Assembly: GCA_937911935.1 (NCBI GenBank) | Contig: CALDQH010000057.1 | Span: 1 to 33,114 of the forward strand | Direction: 5' to 3' | DNA: 33,114 bases | Origin: an uncultured Bacteroidales bacterium | Lineage (GTDB): Bacteria; Bacteroidota; Bacteroidia; Bacteroidales; Paludibacteraceae | Shown here: in pieces, positions 16,255 through 24,668 of the stretch | Layout of the letters: the number at the start of each line of letters is the position of its first letter | Position numbering within the stretch: the first letter of the stretch is position 1 | Notes under the pieces: generated by a model | What the model saw: the letters and a program-made list of their open reading frames with translations, nothing else | Databases searched by the model: none | What the model was told of the DNA's origin: nothing | Program-made: the position numbers and the translations under genes

Positions 16255-17084
16255 AGTACAGAAGAAAAACGTGACGGAATACGAATAATCATTTTCCAAA
16301 AGTACATATACGGACGAATCCACATAAAAGGATGACGTATAACGGTTTGCAAGAAACGAGCCACGGGCAAGTATTTATCGCCATCTAATGCCTTCTTTTC
16401 GGTAACCAAACGAATAGTGCGATAACGTTGGTTCATGTGGGTTGTCCAACCCTCCTTGATACGTTCTTGGTCGTTAAACTTTTTGTGGTAAATTTGTTCG
16501 TCAACCGACCCAAAATGGAACAAGTATAGGTTTTTATCGATGCGGTAGTTGTGACCTTTTACCCGATGAAAACCAGCACCCCACCTTACGGGTTTAGAAA
16601 CGACCACGGGTTTGGTATATTGCGAATCCATCAATGCGTACTTGCGTTGAGACAAGAAAGGTTTGTTATCATCAATGGGCAATTCTTCTTTGAGGTGCTG
16701 ACCCACATCAATGCCTAAACCCGAAATGCAAGGGTTGCACTTGGCATGACTCAAGTATTCTACCAAGGTTTCGCCCTCCTTGGGATCTACCACCAACAAC
16801 TCGTCGGCATCGCCACCTATTACCAAATCATATCGGGTTAGCAATTGGTGTGCTTGCTCATTTAAAAAGTCAATGCGGGTTCTGTCGCCCATTGTAACCT
16901 CTTGCGATACACGTTTGCGCACCACCACATTTACCTTACCTGTATCGTAGGGCAACGCTTGATCTTCGCCATCCAAGAATACATACAAGTTTTCTTCGCC
17001 CAATTGCTGACTATAATACGATATCCATTTTTTCAAGAAAAAGGCATCGTTACGCGCCATGGTTAGTGCACAAATACGTTTCAT
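16251..17084 (-). CDS. GT2-like glycosyltransferase, paralogue A
   Basis: A 277-aa first gene of the minus-strand glycan operon, closely similar to the next gene. The N-terminus is MKRICALTMARNDAFFLKKW, the metal-binding motif is GGDADELLVVD, and the shared RWGAGFHRVKGHN and LYLFHFGS blocks are present. The ATG (17082-17084) lies 4 nt after an exact TAnnTTTG box, so the transcript may be leaderless. Its stop overlaps the next start (ATGA). It is divergent from the second prenyl synthase gene with 69 bp between start codons. Two diverged copies suggest two sequential sugar transfers or two acceptors; that is inference. Confidence 0.87.
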   Translation of the reverse strand: MKRICALTMARNDAFFLKKWISYYSQQLGEENLYVFLDGEDQALPYDTGKVNVVVRKRVSQEVTMGDRTRIDFLNEQAHQLLTRYDLVIGGDADELLVVDPKEGETLVEYLSHAKCNPCISGLGIDVGQHLKEELPIDDNKPFLSQRKYALMDSQYTKPVVVSKPVRWGAGFHRVKGHNYRIDKNLYLFHFGSVDEQIYHKKFNDQERIKEGWTTHMNQRYRTIRLVTEKKALDGDKYLPVARFLQTVIRHPFMWIRPYMYFWKMIIRIPSRFSSVL

Positions 17085-17088
17085 TTTA

Positions 17089-17096
17089 CAAATATA
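17089..17096 (-). promoter_or_regulatory. -7 box of the glycosyltransferase operon
   Basis: On the minus strand this reads TATATTTG, an exact TAnnTTTG match, ending 4 nt before the ATG. Transcription would start at or next to the start codon. Confidence 0.5.
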
Positions 17097-17128
17097 GCGA
17101 ATATTGGTCTATTAGTCATTTTTTTTAT

Positions 17129-17136
17129 TATTTTTG
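17129..17136 (+). promoter_or_regulatory. -7 box of the second prenyl synthase gene
   Basis: TATTTTTG is an exact TAnnTTTG match, 17 nt before the ATG at 17154. A TTG at 17104-17106 lies 22 bp upstream and could be a -33 element with slightly long spacing. Confidence 0.55.
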
Positions 17137-17153
17137 TATGACTTATCGCAAAT

Positions 17154-18119
17154 ATGAAACAAGCACTACAACAAATAACCCAACCCATAAGCACAGAAAT
17201 TTGTGCCTTTAAAGAAGCATACCAGGCTGCTCTGCAAAGCGAAAACTCGTTATTAAGCCAAATGATCGATCACGTAACCAAATCATCTGGCAAACAAATG
17301 CGACCTATGCTAGTATTGTTGTGTGCTAAACTCTGCGGTGGTGTAACTCAAGAAACCCTCCATGCAGCTGTTGCAATCGAACTGCTACACGTAGCCAGCT
17401 TGATTCACGACGATGTGATAGACGAATCGGACCAAAGAAGGGGTTATCCCTCACTTTATGCAAAATTCCAAAGCAAAGCATCGGTATTGGGAGGCGATTA
17501 TTTTTTATCGACTTCACTTTCTGAAGCTGTTAAAACCAACAACTTGGACGTAGTATCACAAATTGCCTCGATGGGTAGGGTTTTGGTAGATGGCGAATTG
17601 CTGCAACTCTCCAACAGCAAAAATGCTATTTACAAAGAAAGCGATTACTTTTCTATTATCAAGGCAAAAACTGCAGCTCTTTTCTGTACTTGCACCACGT
17701 TGGGTACCTTAACCGGTACGGCTCATACGGCTCAAGATATTGAATATGCCAAACAATTGGGTACTGCCATTGGCATCTGCTTTCAACTAAAAGACGATAT
17801 TTTTGACTACCAGAAAGGCGAAGACGTTGGCAAACCTATAGGCAACGATATACAAGAAGGAAAAATGACCTTGCCATTGCTATACGTTTACGAGCACGCC
17901 GATACCACCGAAAAAGCGGAGATTTTGGAAGCATTCCAAAACAAAGAAGTAGAAAAAATCCAACAATGGGTGTACGAAAAAGGAGGCATAGCATATACCC
18001 AACATCAAATTAATACTTACAAAGAAAAAGCCTTGCAGTACTTGCAATACTTTGACGCATCTCCTACCCGCGATGCCATCGAACAATTTATTTTGTTGGT
18101 GGCCAACCGCAGCAAATAA
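17154..18119 (+). CDS. polyprenyl (long-chain type) diphosphate synthase
   Basis: A 321-aa all-trans isoprenyl diphosphate synthase. Motifs are SSGKQMRP (44-51), the first aspartate-rich motif DDVID (86-90) with QRRG (94-97), and the second DDIFD (214-218) followed by GKPIGNDIQEGKMTLPLLY. The residue five before the first Asp is A81; small residues there usually allow long products, so a hexaprenyl- to octaprenyl-type synthase supplying the menaquinone side chain is inferred (IspB/HepT-like). It differs clearly from the enzyme at 6331-7302, which has Phe at that position. It is divergent from the glycosyltransferase operon and convergent with the HAD gene, 9 bp apart. Confidence 0.92.
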   Translation: MKQALQQITQPISTEICAFKEAYQAALQSENSLLSQMIDHVTKSSGKQMRPMLVLLCAKLCGGVTQETLHAAVAIELLHVASLIHDDVIDESDQRRGYPSLYAKFQSKASVLGGDYFLSTSLSEAVKTNNLDVVSQIASMGRVLVDGELLQLSNSKNAIYKESDYFSIIKAKTAALFCTCTTLGTLTGTAHTAQDIEYAKQLGTAIGICFQLKDDIFDYQKGEDVGKPIGNDIQEGKMTLPLLYVYEHADTTEKAEILEAFQNKEVEKIQQWVYEKGGIAYTQHQINTYKEKALQYLQYFDASPTRDAIEQFILLVANRSK

Positions 18120-18128
18120 TCCAACCGT

Positions 18129-18947
18129 TTATTGATTTAGCACGAATTTCTCGATGGCAAGCGCCACCGCATCCTCGTCGTTGGTATAGGGCGATACGTA
18201 ATTAGCAGCCTCTTTCACTACTTGTTGTGCATTTTGCACAGCCACACCCATACCCGCAAATTGTATCATCGACAAATCGTTAAAACCATCGCCAAGGGCT
18301 ATTAAATTTTGTGCCGTAAGACCATAATGTTCCAACAAGATATTTAAGGAGAAAGCCTTATCTACACCCAAAGGCACTATCTCTAAAAAATAAGGCTCAG
18401 AACGATAGATACTCAAATTAGGAAACTTTTGTTTCATGTATTTCTCTACCTCTACCAATTTTTCGGGATGATCAACCAACAAACATTTAGGGGTGTCAAA
18501 CGTGGTGGCAGCAGCCAAATCGGCTACTTCTACCACGGGCATTTTATTGATAAAAGCCTCTTTTTGCACATACTCACTTTCTTTTGACGTGCTGTACAAA
18601 GCCTCATTGCTGTACGTAATGGCAGGAACGCCCAAAGCTGCTGCCTCGGCACAAATAGCATCAACATTAGCCTTGCTCAACACATTTTGGTAGAGCACCT
18701 CGCCTGTTTGGTAGTTGATAATCTTGGCTCCGTTAAATGATAAGATAAAGCCTCCTACTTGATCTAAAAGCAATGTTTTGGCAGTGGGTTCAATGCCAAA
18801 GGTAGGGCGTCCGGACACCAACGCAATACGTGCGCCTTTTTCTACCGCCTTTAACAATGTTTCGATGTTGCGCGATGAGATTTGTTTTTGGCTATTTGCC
18901 AACGTGCCATCAATATCGAGGGCTATAAAAGAATACATTGATTTCAT
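18129..18947 (-). CDS. Cof-type HAD-IIB phosphatase
   Basis: A 272-aa haloacid dehalogenase-superfamily hydrolase with a type IIB cap. Motif I is ALDIDGTLANS (9-19, nucleophile D11 and acid/base D13), motif II is LVSGRP, and motif IV is GDGFNDLSM near residue 220. GVDKAFSL, just before it, carries the motif III lysine. These enzymes dephosphorylate sugar phosphates, nucleotides or cofactor intermediates such as FMN or pyridoxal phosphate. The substrate is not predictable from sequence. It starts 6 bp after rodA and is the last gene of the purH/mre/rod run. Confidence 0.92.
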   Translation of the reverse strand: MKSMYSFIALDIDGTLANSQKQISSRNIETLLKAVEKGARIALVSGRPTFGIEPTAKTLLLDQVGGFILSFNGAKIINYQTGEVLYQNVLSKANVDAICAEAAALGVPAITYSNEALYSTSKESEYVQKEAFINKMPVVEVADLAAATTFDTPKCLLVDHPEKLVEVEKYMKQKFPNLSIYRSEPYFLEIVPLGVDKAFSLNILLEHYGLTAQNLIALGDGFNDLSMIQFAGMGVAVQNAQQVVKEAANYVSPYTNDEDAVALAIEKFVLNQ

Positions 18948-18953
18948 ACTACA

Positions 18954-20420
18954 TTAACGATGTTGTAAAACTTCCATACGGTTTGCATCCAATCGAATAA
19001 AGGTAAACAGCATAATGGTAAAACCCCACAAAGATGAACCACCATAGCTGATAAACGGAAGCGGAATACCAATAACCGGAGTTAAGCCAGTAACCATTCC
19101 CAAGTTGATAAAGAAATGGAACAAGAATATGCTAACTAAGCCATAGCCATAGATACGCGAAAAAGCAGAACGTTGCCTTTCGGCTATGTAAATAAGCCGA
19201 ATCATAAAGAAGGCATACAATGCCACAAAAAGGGTTGAACCTAAAAATCCATGCTCCTCGCCAATGGTGCAGAAAATAAAGTCAGTGTCCTGTTCGGGTA
19301 CGTAGTTTAGCTTGGTCTGTGTGCCATTCAGATAGCCCTTACCCAACACACCACCAGAACCAATGGCTATTTGCGACTGCCTTACATTATACCCAGCACC
19401 TTGGGGGTCGTCTTCTAACCCCAACACAATTTTGATACGGATTTGTTGGTGTGGCGCCAACACTTTGTTGAATGCATAATCGGCAGTCATCGCCAAAGCA
19501 AACGTGCCTATCAAAAAGAAGGCTACCATAAAATATGCCTTGCGGCGAACGTAAAACGACCACACCAGCAACATCACAATGGTTATGCCTAACTGGGCGT
19601 ATGCCACCCAAGTAAGCAAGATAAAGGGGTAAAAATAATGCAACACCAATCCTGCCACCCACAATAAGAGGTTTACGCTCACCAAAGCTTTTAGGCACAG
19701 TTTGTCGCGGGTATAAAGGTACACAAACACCAATGCTACTACGGTAGCCACGACAAAGGCGCAGATAAATCCATACAATTCGGCTGTTTGTGCCACGTCA
19801 GGTAGGTTGTTGTAACGTAACACCAAAATAAAAAACAGCGCAGCCAAGGCTCCCAAAACCAGAACAATTCCGTTCATGCCCTCGCGAAACAATACCAACA
19901 ACAACGAAACAAATACCAAAGCCGAACCTGTTTCCGATTGAGCAATGATAATGAGCGATGGCAAAAAGATAATAAACAAGGCTGTGAGTAGGTTACGCCT
20001 GTTTTGCAAATTAAACTGGTAGGAACTCATAAATTTTGCCAAACACAACAAGGTAGCATATTTGGCAAACTCGGCTGGTTGTATCTGAAAAGAGCCTATA
20101 CGCAGCCACGAATGCGAACCTTTGATGTCGGGGGCTACAAAAATAGTTACCACCAACAACCCTATCATCAGGGCATAAAATACGTAGGCAAAGTTGTTGT
20201 AAAACTTGCTATCTACCAACATAACAAGCACCGCTAACACCAAAGCAAAACCAATCCAAATAAGCTGTTTGCCATGACGAGCCGAAAAATCGATCCAACT
20301 TGAATTCTCAAAATCATAACTGGCAGCATAAATGGTAAACCATCCAAATATTACCAACAAGAAATACAAACCGATGGTAAGCCAATCGATCATTTGTAAT
20401 ATATTCTCGCGCTGTCTCAT
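18954..20420 (-). CDS. rodA: peptidoglycan glycosyltransferase RodA (SEDS)
   Basis: RodA polymerises lipid II into glycan strands during cell elongation, working with PBP2 and the MreBCD scaffold. The 488-aa polytopic protein has the SEDS landmarks WLRIGSFQIQPAEFAK (105-120), QSETGSALVF (161-170), IAIGSGGVLGKG (351-362), PEQDTDFIF (375-383, where D380 matches the catalytic Asp) and PFISYGGSS (455-463). It is longer than the ~370 aa of E. coli RodA. The extra length sits at about residues 200-310 as several added hydrophobic segments, which I believe is common in Bacteroidota. It lies 18 bp after mrdA. Confidence 0.96.
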   Translation of the reverse strand: MRQRENILQMIDWLTIGLYFLLVIFGWFTIYAASYDFENSSWIDFSARHGKQLIWIGFALVLAVLVMLVDSKFYNNFAYVFYALMIGLLVVTIFVAPDIKGSHSWLRIGSFQIQPAEFAKYATLLCLAKFMSSYQFNLQNRRNLLTALFIIFLPSLIIIAQSETGSALVFVSLLLVLFREGMNGIVLVLGALAALFFILVLRYNNLPDVAQTAELYGFICAFVVATVVALVFVYLYTRDKLCLKALVSVNLLLWVAGLVLHYFYPFILLTWVAYAQLGITIVMLLVWSFYVRRKAYFMVAFFLIGTFALAMTADYAFNKVLAPHQQIRIKIVLGLEDDPQGAGYNVRQSQIAIGSGGVLGKGYLNGTQTKLNYVPEQDTDFIFCTIGEEHGFLGSTLFVALYAFFMIRLIYIAERQRSAFSRIYGYGLVSIFLFHFFINLGMVTGLTPVIGIPLPFISYGGSSLWGFTIMLFTFIRLDANRMEVLQHR

Positions 20421-20438
20421 AATTTAGGGTAATGCGGT

Positions 20439-22292
20439 TTAATAAAACGATTTTTCTATCATGCGTTTTTCTATTTCTAACCTGCTGGGGTCTATGCTTC
20501 TGTGCAAGTATTTTTCTATCATCAAGCTGGCAATGGGCACTGCCCATGTTGCACCAAAACCCGAGTTTTCTACATAAACCGATATGGCAATTTGTGGATC
20601 GTCCTTGGGAGCAAATCCCATAAAAATAGAGTGGTCATCGCCGTGTGGGTTCTGTGCTGTACCTGTTTTACCACAAAACTCGATTCCTGGGATTTGCCCA
20701 AAACGGGCAGTACCTTTTTTAACAGCACGATGCATACCCTCTATTACCACATCAAAGTATTTCTCTTTGATGGGAACTTTGTGTGCCGTTCGATAAGCCA
20801 CATCCACACTGTCGTTGCCAACCATGCGTACCATGTGTGGCGTATAAAAATAACCTTTATTGGCTATAAAAGCGGCTAAATTGGCTATCTGTAGCGGAGT
20901 TGCCAACAACTCTCCCTGACCAATGGATATAGAAATGATGGTTGACGAACGCCAGCCACGCTTGCCATAAATTTTATCGTAAGTAGAACTGCGATACACC
21001 ACTCCCCCTTTTTCGCCTGGGTAATCAATGCCTAACTCATCGCCAAATCCCATGCCAAAAATATAATCGCGCCAAACATTATAAGCCCCTTGAACCGAAC
21101 CGTATTTATCCAATCGTTCGTCTAACATTCGCCGCATACCGTAGCAATAATAAGCATTGCACGAGGTCTCTATCGAAGTGGGTAAATCGATGGGCGATTT
21201 ATGCTCGTGACAACCTACTTTGCGTGTACGTGTATAATAATATCCACCCTTACAAGGCAACAAGGTTCCACGCGTAAAAATACCTTCTTGCTGCATAATT
21301 AAGGCTTGCGCCAGTTTAAAGGTAGAACCAGGAGGATATTGTGCCATAACCGGACGATTAAACAGCGGTTTAGTCTCGTCGGACGATAATTGGGCGTAAT
21401 TTTGTGAACGTTGTCTGCCAACCAACAAGGCGGGGTCGAACGAAGGCGCAGAAACCATTGCCAAAATCTCGCCCGTTTTAGGCTCAATGGCAACGATACT
21501 ACCCATCTTGCCACGCATCAGCTCCTCGCCATAAGCTTGTAGTTCTAAATCCAATCCCAATTGCAGGTTTTTACCAGGAACTGGAGCAATATCGTTGGCC
21601 TTATCGTTGTAATTACCCTTGATACGACCATGTACATCGCGCAACAAAATTTCGACCCCTTTTTGACCGCGCAGAGCCTCCTCGTATTGTTTCTCGAGTC
21701 CCGATTGTCCTTTGTGGTCGCCTCTCTTGTAGTAACTATCTTCTTGCAATTGTCGCTGTGTAACCTCGCCCAAAGAACCTATCTGCAAGGCTGCACAGGG
21801 TAAGGTGTATTGACGTGCCACCCGTTGTTGCACAAAAATACCTGGAAATCGGAAAAGTCTTTCTTGCAAAAGACCATACTCTTCGAACGATATTTGTGGA
21901 ATAAATACCTGGGGTGTATAACGGGAATAGCCTGGATTTTTTCGACGATTTTTGATTTCTGCCATTCGCTCGTCAAACTCAATTTGCGTAATGTTCATGA
22001 CCTTGCAAAAAGCCAAGGTATCAAAATCGACCATTTCGCGCATAACCATCATGACATCATAAACGGGCTGATTAGAAACAACCAATTTGTCGTTTCGGTC
22101 GTAAATAAGCCCGCGAGAGGGATAAATGGTCTTTTTTAAGAAAGCATTGCTATCGGCACTGTCTTTGTAGGTATCGTTGAGAACCTGCAGCGAAAACAAA
22201 CGCAATATAAACAAAACGGCTACCACAACCACCAACATCGCTATAACGATTTGGCGCGAACGGGAGTCTTGATGTTTGCGTTTATACTGCAT
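20439..22292 (-). CDS. mrdA: penicillin-binding protein 2 (class B transpeptidase)
   Basis: PBP2 cross-links new peptidoglycan strands during elongation and activates RodA. The 617-aa protein has one N-terminal membrane anchor (about 13-34) and a pedestal region with SRGLIYDRN (59-67). The transpeptidase domain carries S323 in PGSTFK (SxxK), S377-C-N379 (SxN) and K542-T-G544 (KTG). Length and motif order fit PBP2 rather than FtsI. It starts 2 bp after mreD and precedes rodA in the usual elongasome order. No key residue is missing. Confidence 0.97.
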   Translation of the reverse strand: MQYKRKHQDSRSRQIVIAMLVVVVAVLFILRLFSLQVLNDTYKDSADSNAFLKKTIYPSRGLIYDRNDKLVVSNQPVYDVMMVMREMVDFDTLAFCKVMNITQIEFDERMAEIKNRRKNPGYSRYTPQVFIPQISFEEYGLLQERLFRFPGIFVQQRVARQYTLPCAALQIGSLGEVTQRQLQEDSYYKRGDHKGQSGLEKQYEEALRGQKGVEILLRDVHGRIKGNYNDKANDIAPVPGKNLQLGLDLELQAYGEELMRGKMGSIVAIEPKTGEILAMVSAPSFDPALLVGRQRSQNYAQLSSDETKPLFNRPVMAQYPPGSTFKLAQALIMQQEGIFTRGTLLPCKGGYYYTRTRKVGCHEHKSPIDLPTSIETSCNAYYCYGMRRMLDERLDKYGSVQGAYNVWRDYIFGMGFGDELGIDYPGEKGGVVYRSSTYDKIYGKRGWRSSTIISISIGQGELLATPLQIANLAAFIANKGYFYTPHMVRMVGNDSVDVAYRTAHKVPIKEKYFDVVIEGMHRAVKKGTARFGQIPGIEFCGKTGTAQNPHGDDHSIFMGFAPKDDPQIAISVYVENSGFGATWAVPIASLMIEKYLHRSIDPSRLEIEKRMIEKSFY

Positions 22293-22294
22293 TA

Positions 22295-22795
22295 TTATTT
22301 AGAGCGGTAATATTCATAAAACAGAATAAGAAGCATACTAACAGCCGAATTTGCCACAATACGCAGCAAAGTATAACCAAACGACTGAAAAGAAAACGCC
22401 TCTAACATGAAAAGTGCCGTATGATGAACAAGAACAAGTCCGGTCAAGTATTTAAAGTAATCTAACCAACCTACCCTCGCCAAACTTAAATCGTTTTGTT
22501 GCGCATTCAAACTCGAAAAAAGCAAATCAATCCACGAGTTTCGCATAAAACATACCAACACACAGGCAAATGTATGTACACCCATGGTATTGGCAAAAAT
22601 ATCGATGATAAAGCCCATTAAAAATCCCAACAGCATGCTGTATGAGGTTTTAAAATCAACGGGCAAATCCAAAAAGAATATCAAGTAAATATAGGGGCTG
22701 ATATAACCCAAATAGTCGATGTTGTTGAACAGCAATACCTGCAACAACAAGACCACTATAAACTTAAGGCTATATTTGATGTATATACTGCGCAT
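22295..22795 (-). CDS. mreD: rod shape-determining protein MreD
   Basis: A 166-aa membrane protein with about five hydrophobic segments and few charged residues, in the position and size expected for MreD. The sequence is weakly conserved in general, so the call rests mainly on synteny (mreB-mreC-mreD-mrdA-rodA) and topology. PVDFKTSYSMLLGFLMGFIIDIF (about 45-67) resembles the GFxxGxxxD pattern of the family. MreD bridges MreC to the inner membrane part of the elongasome. It starts 1 bp after mreC. Confidence 0.9.
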   Translation of the reverse strand: MRSIYIKYSLKFIVVLLLQVLLFNNIDYLGYISPYIYLIFFLDLPVDFKTSYSMLLGFLMGFIIDIFANTMGVHTFACVLVCFMRNSWIDLLFSSLNAQQNDLSLARVGWLDYFKYLTGLVLVHHTALFMLEAFSFQSFGYTLLRIVANSAVSMLLILFYEYYRSK

Positions 22796-22796
22796 G

Positions 22797-23630
22797 TTAC
22801 CTAAGTGAGGTTATTTCGTTGGCGGCATTAAATCCGATGATATTTACCTGATTAATCTTGCCAAAATCGACTGATAATTCGACCTTGATATTAAGGAACT
22901 GGTTTTCTTCCATTAACTGTACATCAACCACCTTACCCACTGGAATGCCAGCAGGGAAAATAGACGAGAAACCGCTGGTACTAACCGTTTCGCCCACAGT
23001 CACCTCAACGTGACCTGGAACCTCTTGCAAGGTTGCATAACGGTAATCAACAGCATCCCACACCAACGAACCAAAATTTTGAGAAGAATCCAACCGACAA
23101 CTTATGCGCGATTGTACATTGACAATGGGCATTACCATGGCATAATGGCTTGATACCGATTTGACGATACCAACCACACCTTGCGAGGAAACGACACCCA
23201 TATCCGAAAAGATACCGTCGTCCGACCCTTTGTCCAAGGTAATGTAATTTTGTTGTTTGTTGATTGAATTTTGAATAACGCGGGCAGCCATGTAATGGTA
23301 TGGTTGCCATACGATAGAATCGCCCAGATGGCATGCAAGCGAATCAGCTACCATCGTAGAGGGTTGTAGCTGTGCCTGCATGCGGGCAATTTCATTTTTT
23401 AGTTGAGCATTCTCACAAGATAATTGCTCATTGGCTTCGCGCAAATAAAAATATCCCGTTACAGCATCAATGCTTTGATAAACTGCACCCGTAAGCAAAC
23501 CCGCCGAACTCATAAAAACAGAACGTTGGTAGCCATTAAAGTATATCAACAAGATAATGGCTACCGCTTCTAACAATAAAAATTGTAGAAATAATCCGAA
23601 TCGTTTAAAAAATTGTAGCAGGTTTTCCAT
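22797..23630 (-). CDS. mreC: rod shape-determining protein MreC
   Basis: A 277-aa protein with one N-terminal membrane segment (about 10-30), a coiled-coil stretch (about 60-90, EANEQLSCENAQLKNEIARM) and a periplasmic beta-rich domain. SSQGVVGIVKSVSSHYAMVMP (about 148-168) and GIPVGKV (about 228-234) are typical of MreC. It links MreB filaments to PBP2 and RodA and stimulates PBP2. It starts 4 bp after mreB and ends 1 bp before mreD. Confidence 0.95.
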   Translation of the reverse strand: MENLLQFFKRFGLFLQFLLLEAVAIILLIYFNGYQRSVFMSSAGLLTGAVYQSIDAVTGYFYLREANEQLSCENAQLKNEIARMQAQLQPSTMVADSLACHLGDSIVWQPYHYMAARVIQNSINKQQNYITLDKGSDDGIFSDMGVVSSQGVVGIVKSVSSHYAMVMPIVNVQSRISCRLDSSQNFGSLVWDAVDYRYATLQEVPGHVEVTVGETVSTSGFSSIFPAGIPVGKVVDVQLMEENQFLNIKVELSVDFGKINQVNIIGFNAANEITSLR

Positions 23631-23634
23631 CTGC

Positions 23635-24657
23635 CTAACGCATCAAGAAAGAATATTTATCGATATTCTTCAAAGCCAAACCTGTACCACGAGCAACGGC
23701 GTGCAAGGGGTCGTCTGCCACAATGAAAGGAATGTTCATTTTTTCGGAGAAACGTTGGCTCAAACCGCGTAAAAGAGCACCACCACCCGTAAGATGAATA
23801 CCGTTGCGTACAATGTCGGCATACAATTCGGGAGGAGTTGCTTCTAATGCCGAAAGAATAGCCGCCTCTATCTTAGAGATGGATTTATCCAAGCAATGTG
23901 CTACTTCTTGGTAAGAAATAGGAATAGACAAAGGAAGTGCCGTCATACGGTTAGGACCCACAACCAAGAAATCTTCTGGAACTTGGTCTTCGGGTAGCTC
24001 GGTAAGTGCCGAACCTACGTTAATTTTAATCAACTCGGCAGTTGGATCATCTACTTTGATGTTGTGCATACGACCCATGTACTCGCGAATGTCGCTGGTA
24101 AAGTCATCACCTGCAATACGAATAGAACGGTTGCAAACCAAACCACCCAACGAAATAACGGCAATCTCGGTAGTACCGCCACCTATGTCAACAATCATGT
24201 GACCAACAGGAGCCTCTACGTCCAAACCGATACCCATAGCAGCTGCCATAGGTTCAAAAATCATGTAAACATCACGGCCACCGGCGTGTTCCGAAGAGTC
24301 GCGCACCGCACGAATTTCTACTTCGGTACTGCCCGAAGGAATACAAACCACCATACGAAGCGATGGAGCAAAAATACTGCTACGTGACGAGATTTTTTTA
24401 ATCATGCCACGAATCATCATTTCTGCAGCGTCAAAGTCGGCAATCACACCGTCACGCAAGGGACGTACCGTGTAAATATTAGGGTTAGCTTTACCATGCA
24501 TCAACGAAGCTTGGTAACCTACAGCTTTTAAATTTCCAGACTTATCAAGCGCAACAATAGAAGGCTCGTCTAAGACAATTTTATCGTTTTGGATAATAAT
24601 GGTGTTGGCTGTACCCAAGTCGATAGCCAACTCTTGTGTAAATGAAAATAGACCCAT
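23635..24657 (-). CDS. mreB: rod shape-determining protein MreB
   Basis: MreB is a bacterial actin that forms membrane-bound filaments guiding lateral wall synthesis. The 340-aa protein has the phosphate-1 loop AIDLGTANT (11-19), DGVIADF (about 69-75), the phosphate-2 loop VDIGGGTTEIAVISLGG (about 156-172), and the adenosine motif LTGGGALLRGL (about 294-304). Length is standard. It lies 11 bp after purH, a linkage common in Bacteroidota, and opens the mreBCD-mrdA-rodA run. Confidence 0.98.
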   Translation of the reverse strand: MGLFSFTQELAIDLGTANTIIIQNDKIVLDEPSIVALDKSGNLKAVGYQASLMHGKANPNIYTVRPLRDGVIADFDAAEMMIRGMIKKISSRSSIFAPSLRMVVCIPSGSTEVEIRAVRDSSEHAGGRDVYMIFEPMAAAMGIGLDVEAPVGHMIVDIGGGTTEIAVISLGGLVCNRSIRIAGDDFTSDIREYMGRMHNIKVDDPTAELIKINVGSALTELPEDQVPEDFLVVGPNRMTALPLSIPISYQEVAHCLDKSISKIEAAILSALEATPPELYADIVRNGIHLTGGGALLRGLSQRFSEKMNIPFIVADDPLHAVARGTGLALKNIDKYSFLMR

Positions 24658-24668
24658 TATTGTATTTT

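Noticed and set aside
16255..16323. N-terminal extension of glycosyltransferase paralogue B to the start at 16323
   Set aside because: The extra 23 residues lie inside the upstream gene, and the paralogue begins at the MKRI position, which coincides with an ATGA overlap at 16251-16254.
13433..17084. Glycosyltransferase block as a horizontally acquired island
   Set aside because: No integrase, insertion sequence, tRNA or flanking direct repeat was found, and composition does not differ obviously by eye from the neighbours. A composition calculation could reopen this.
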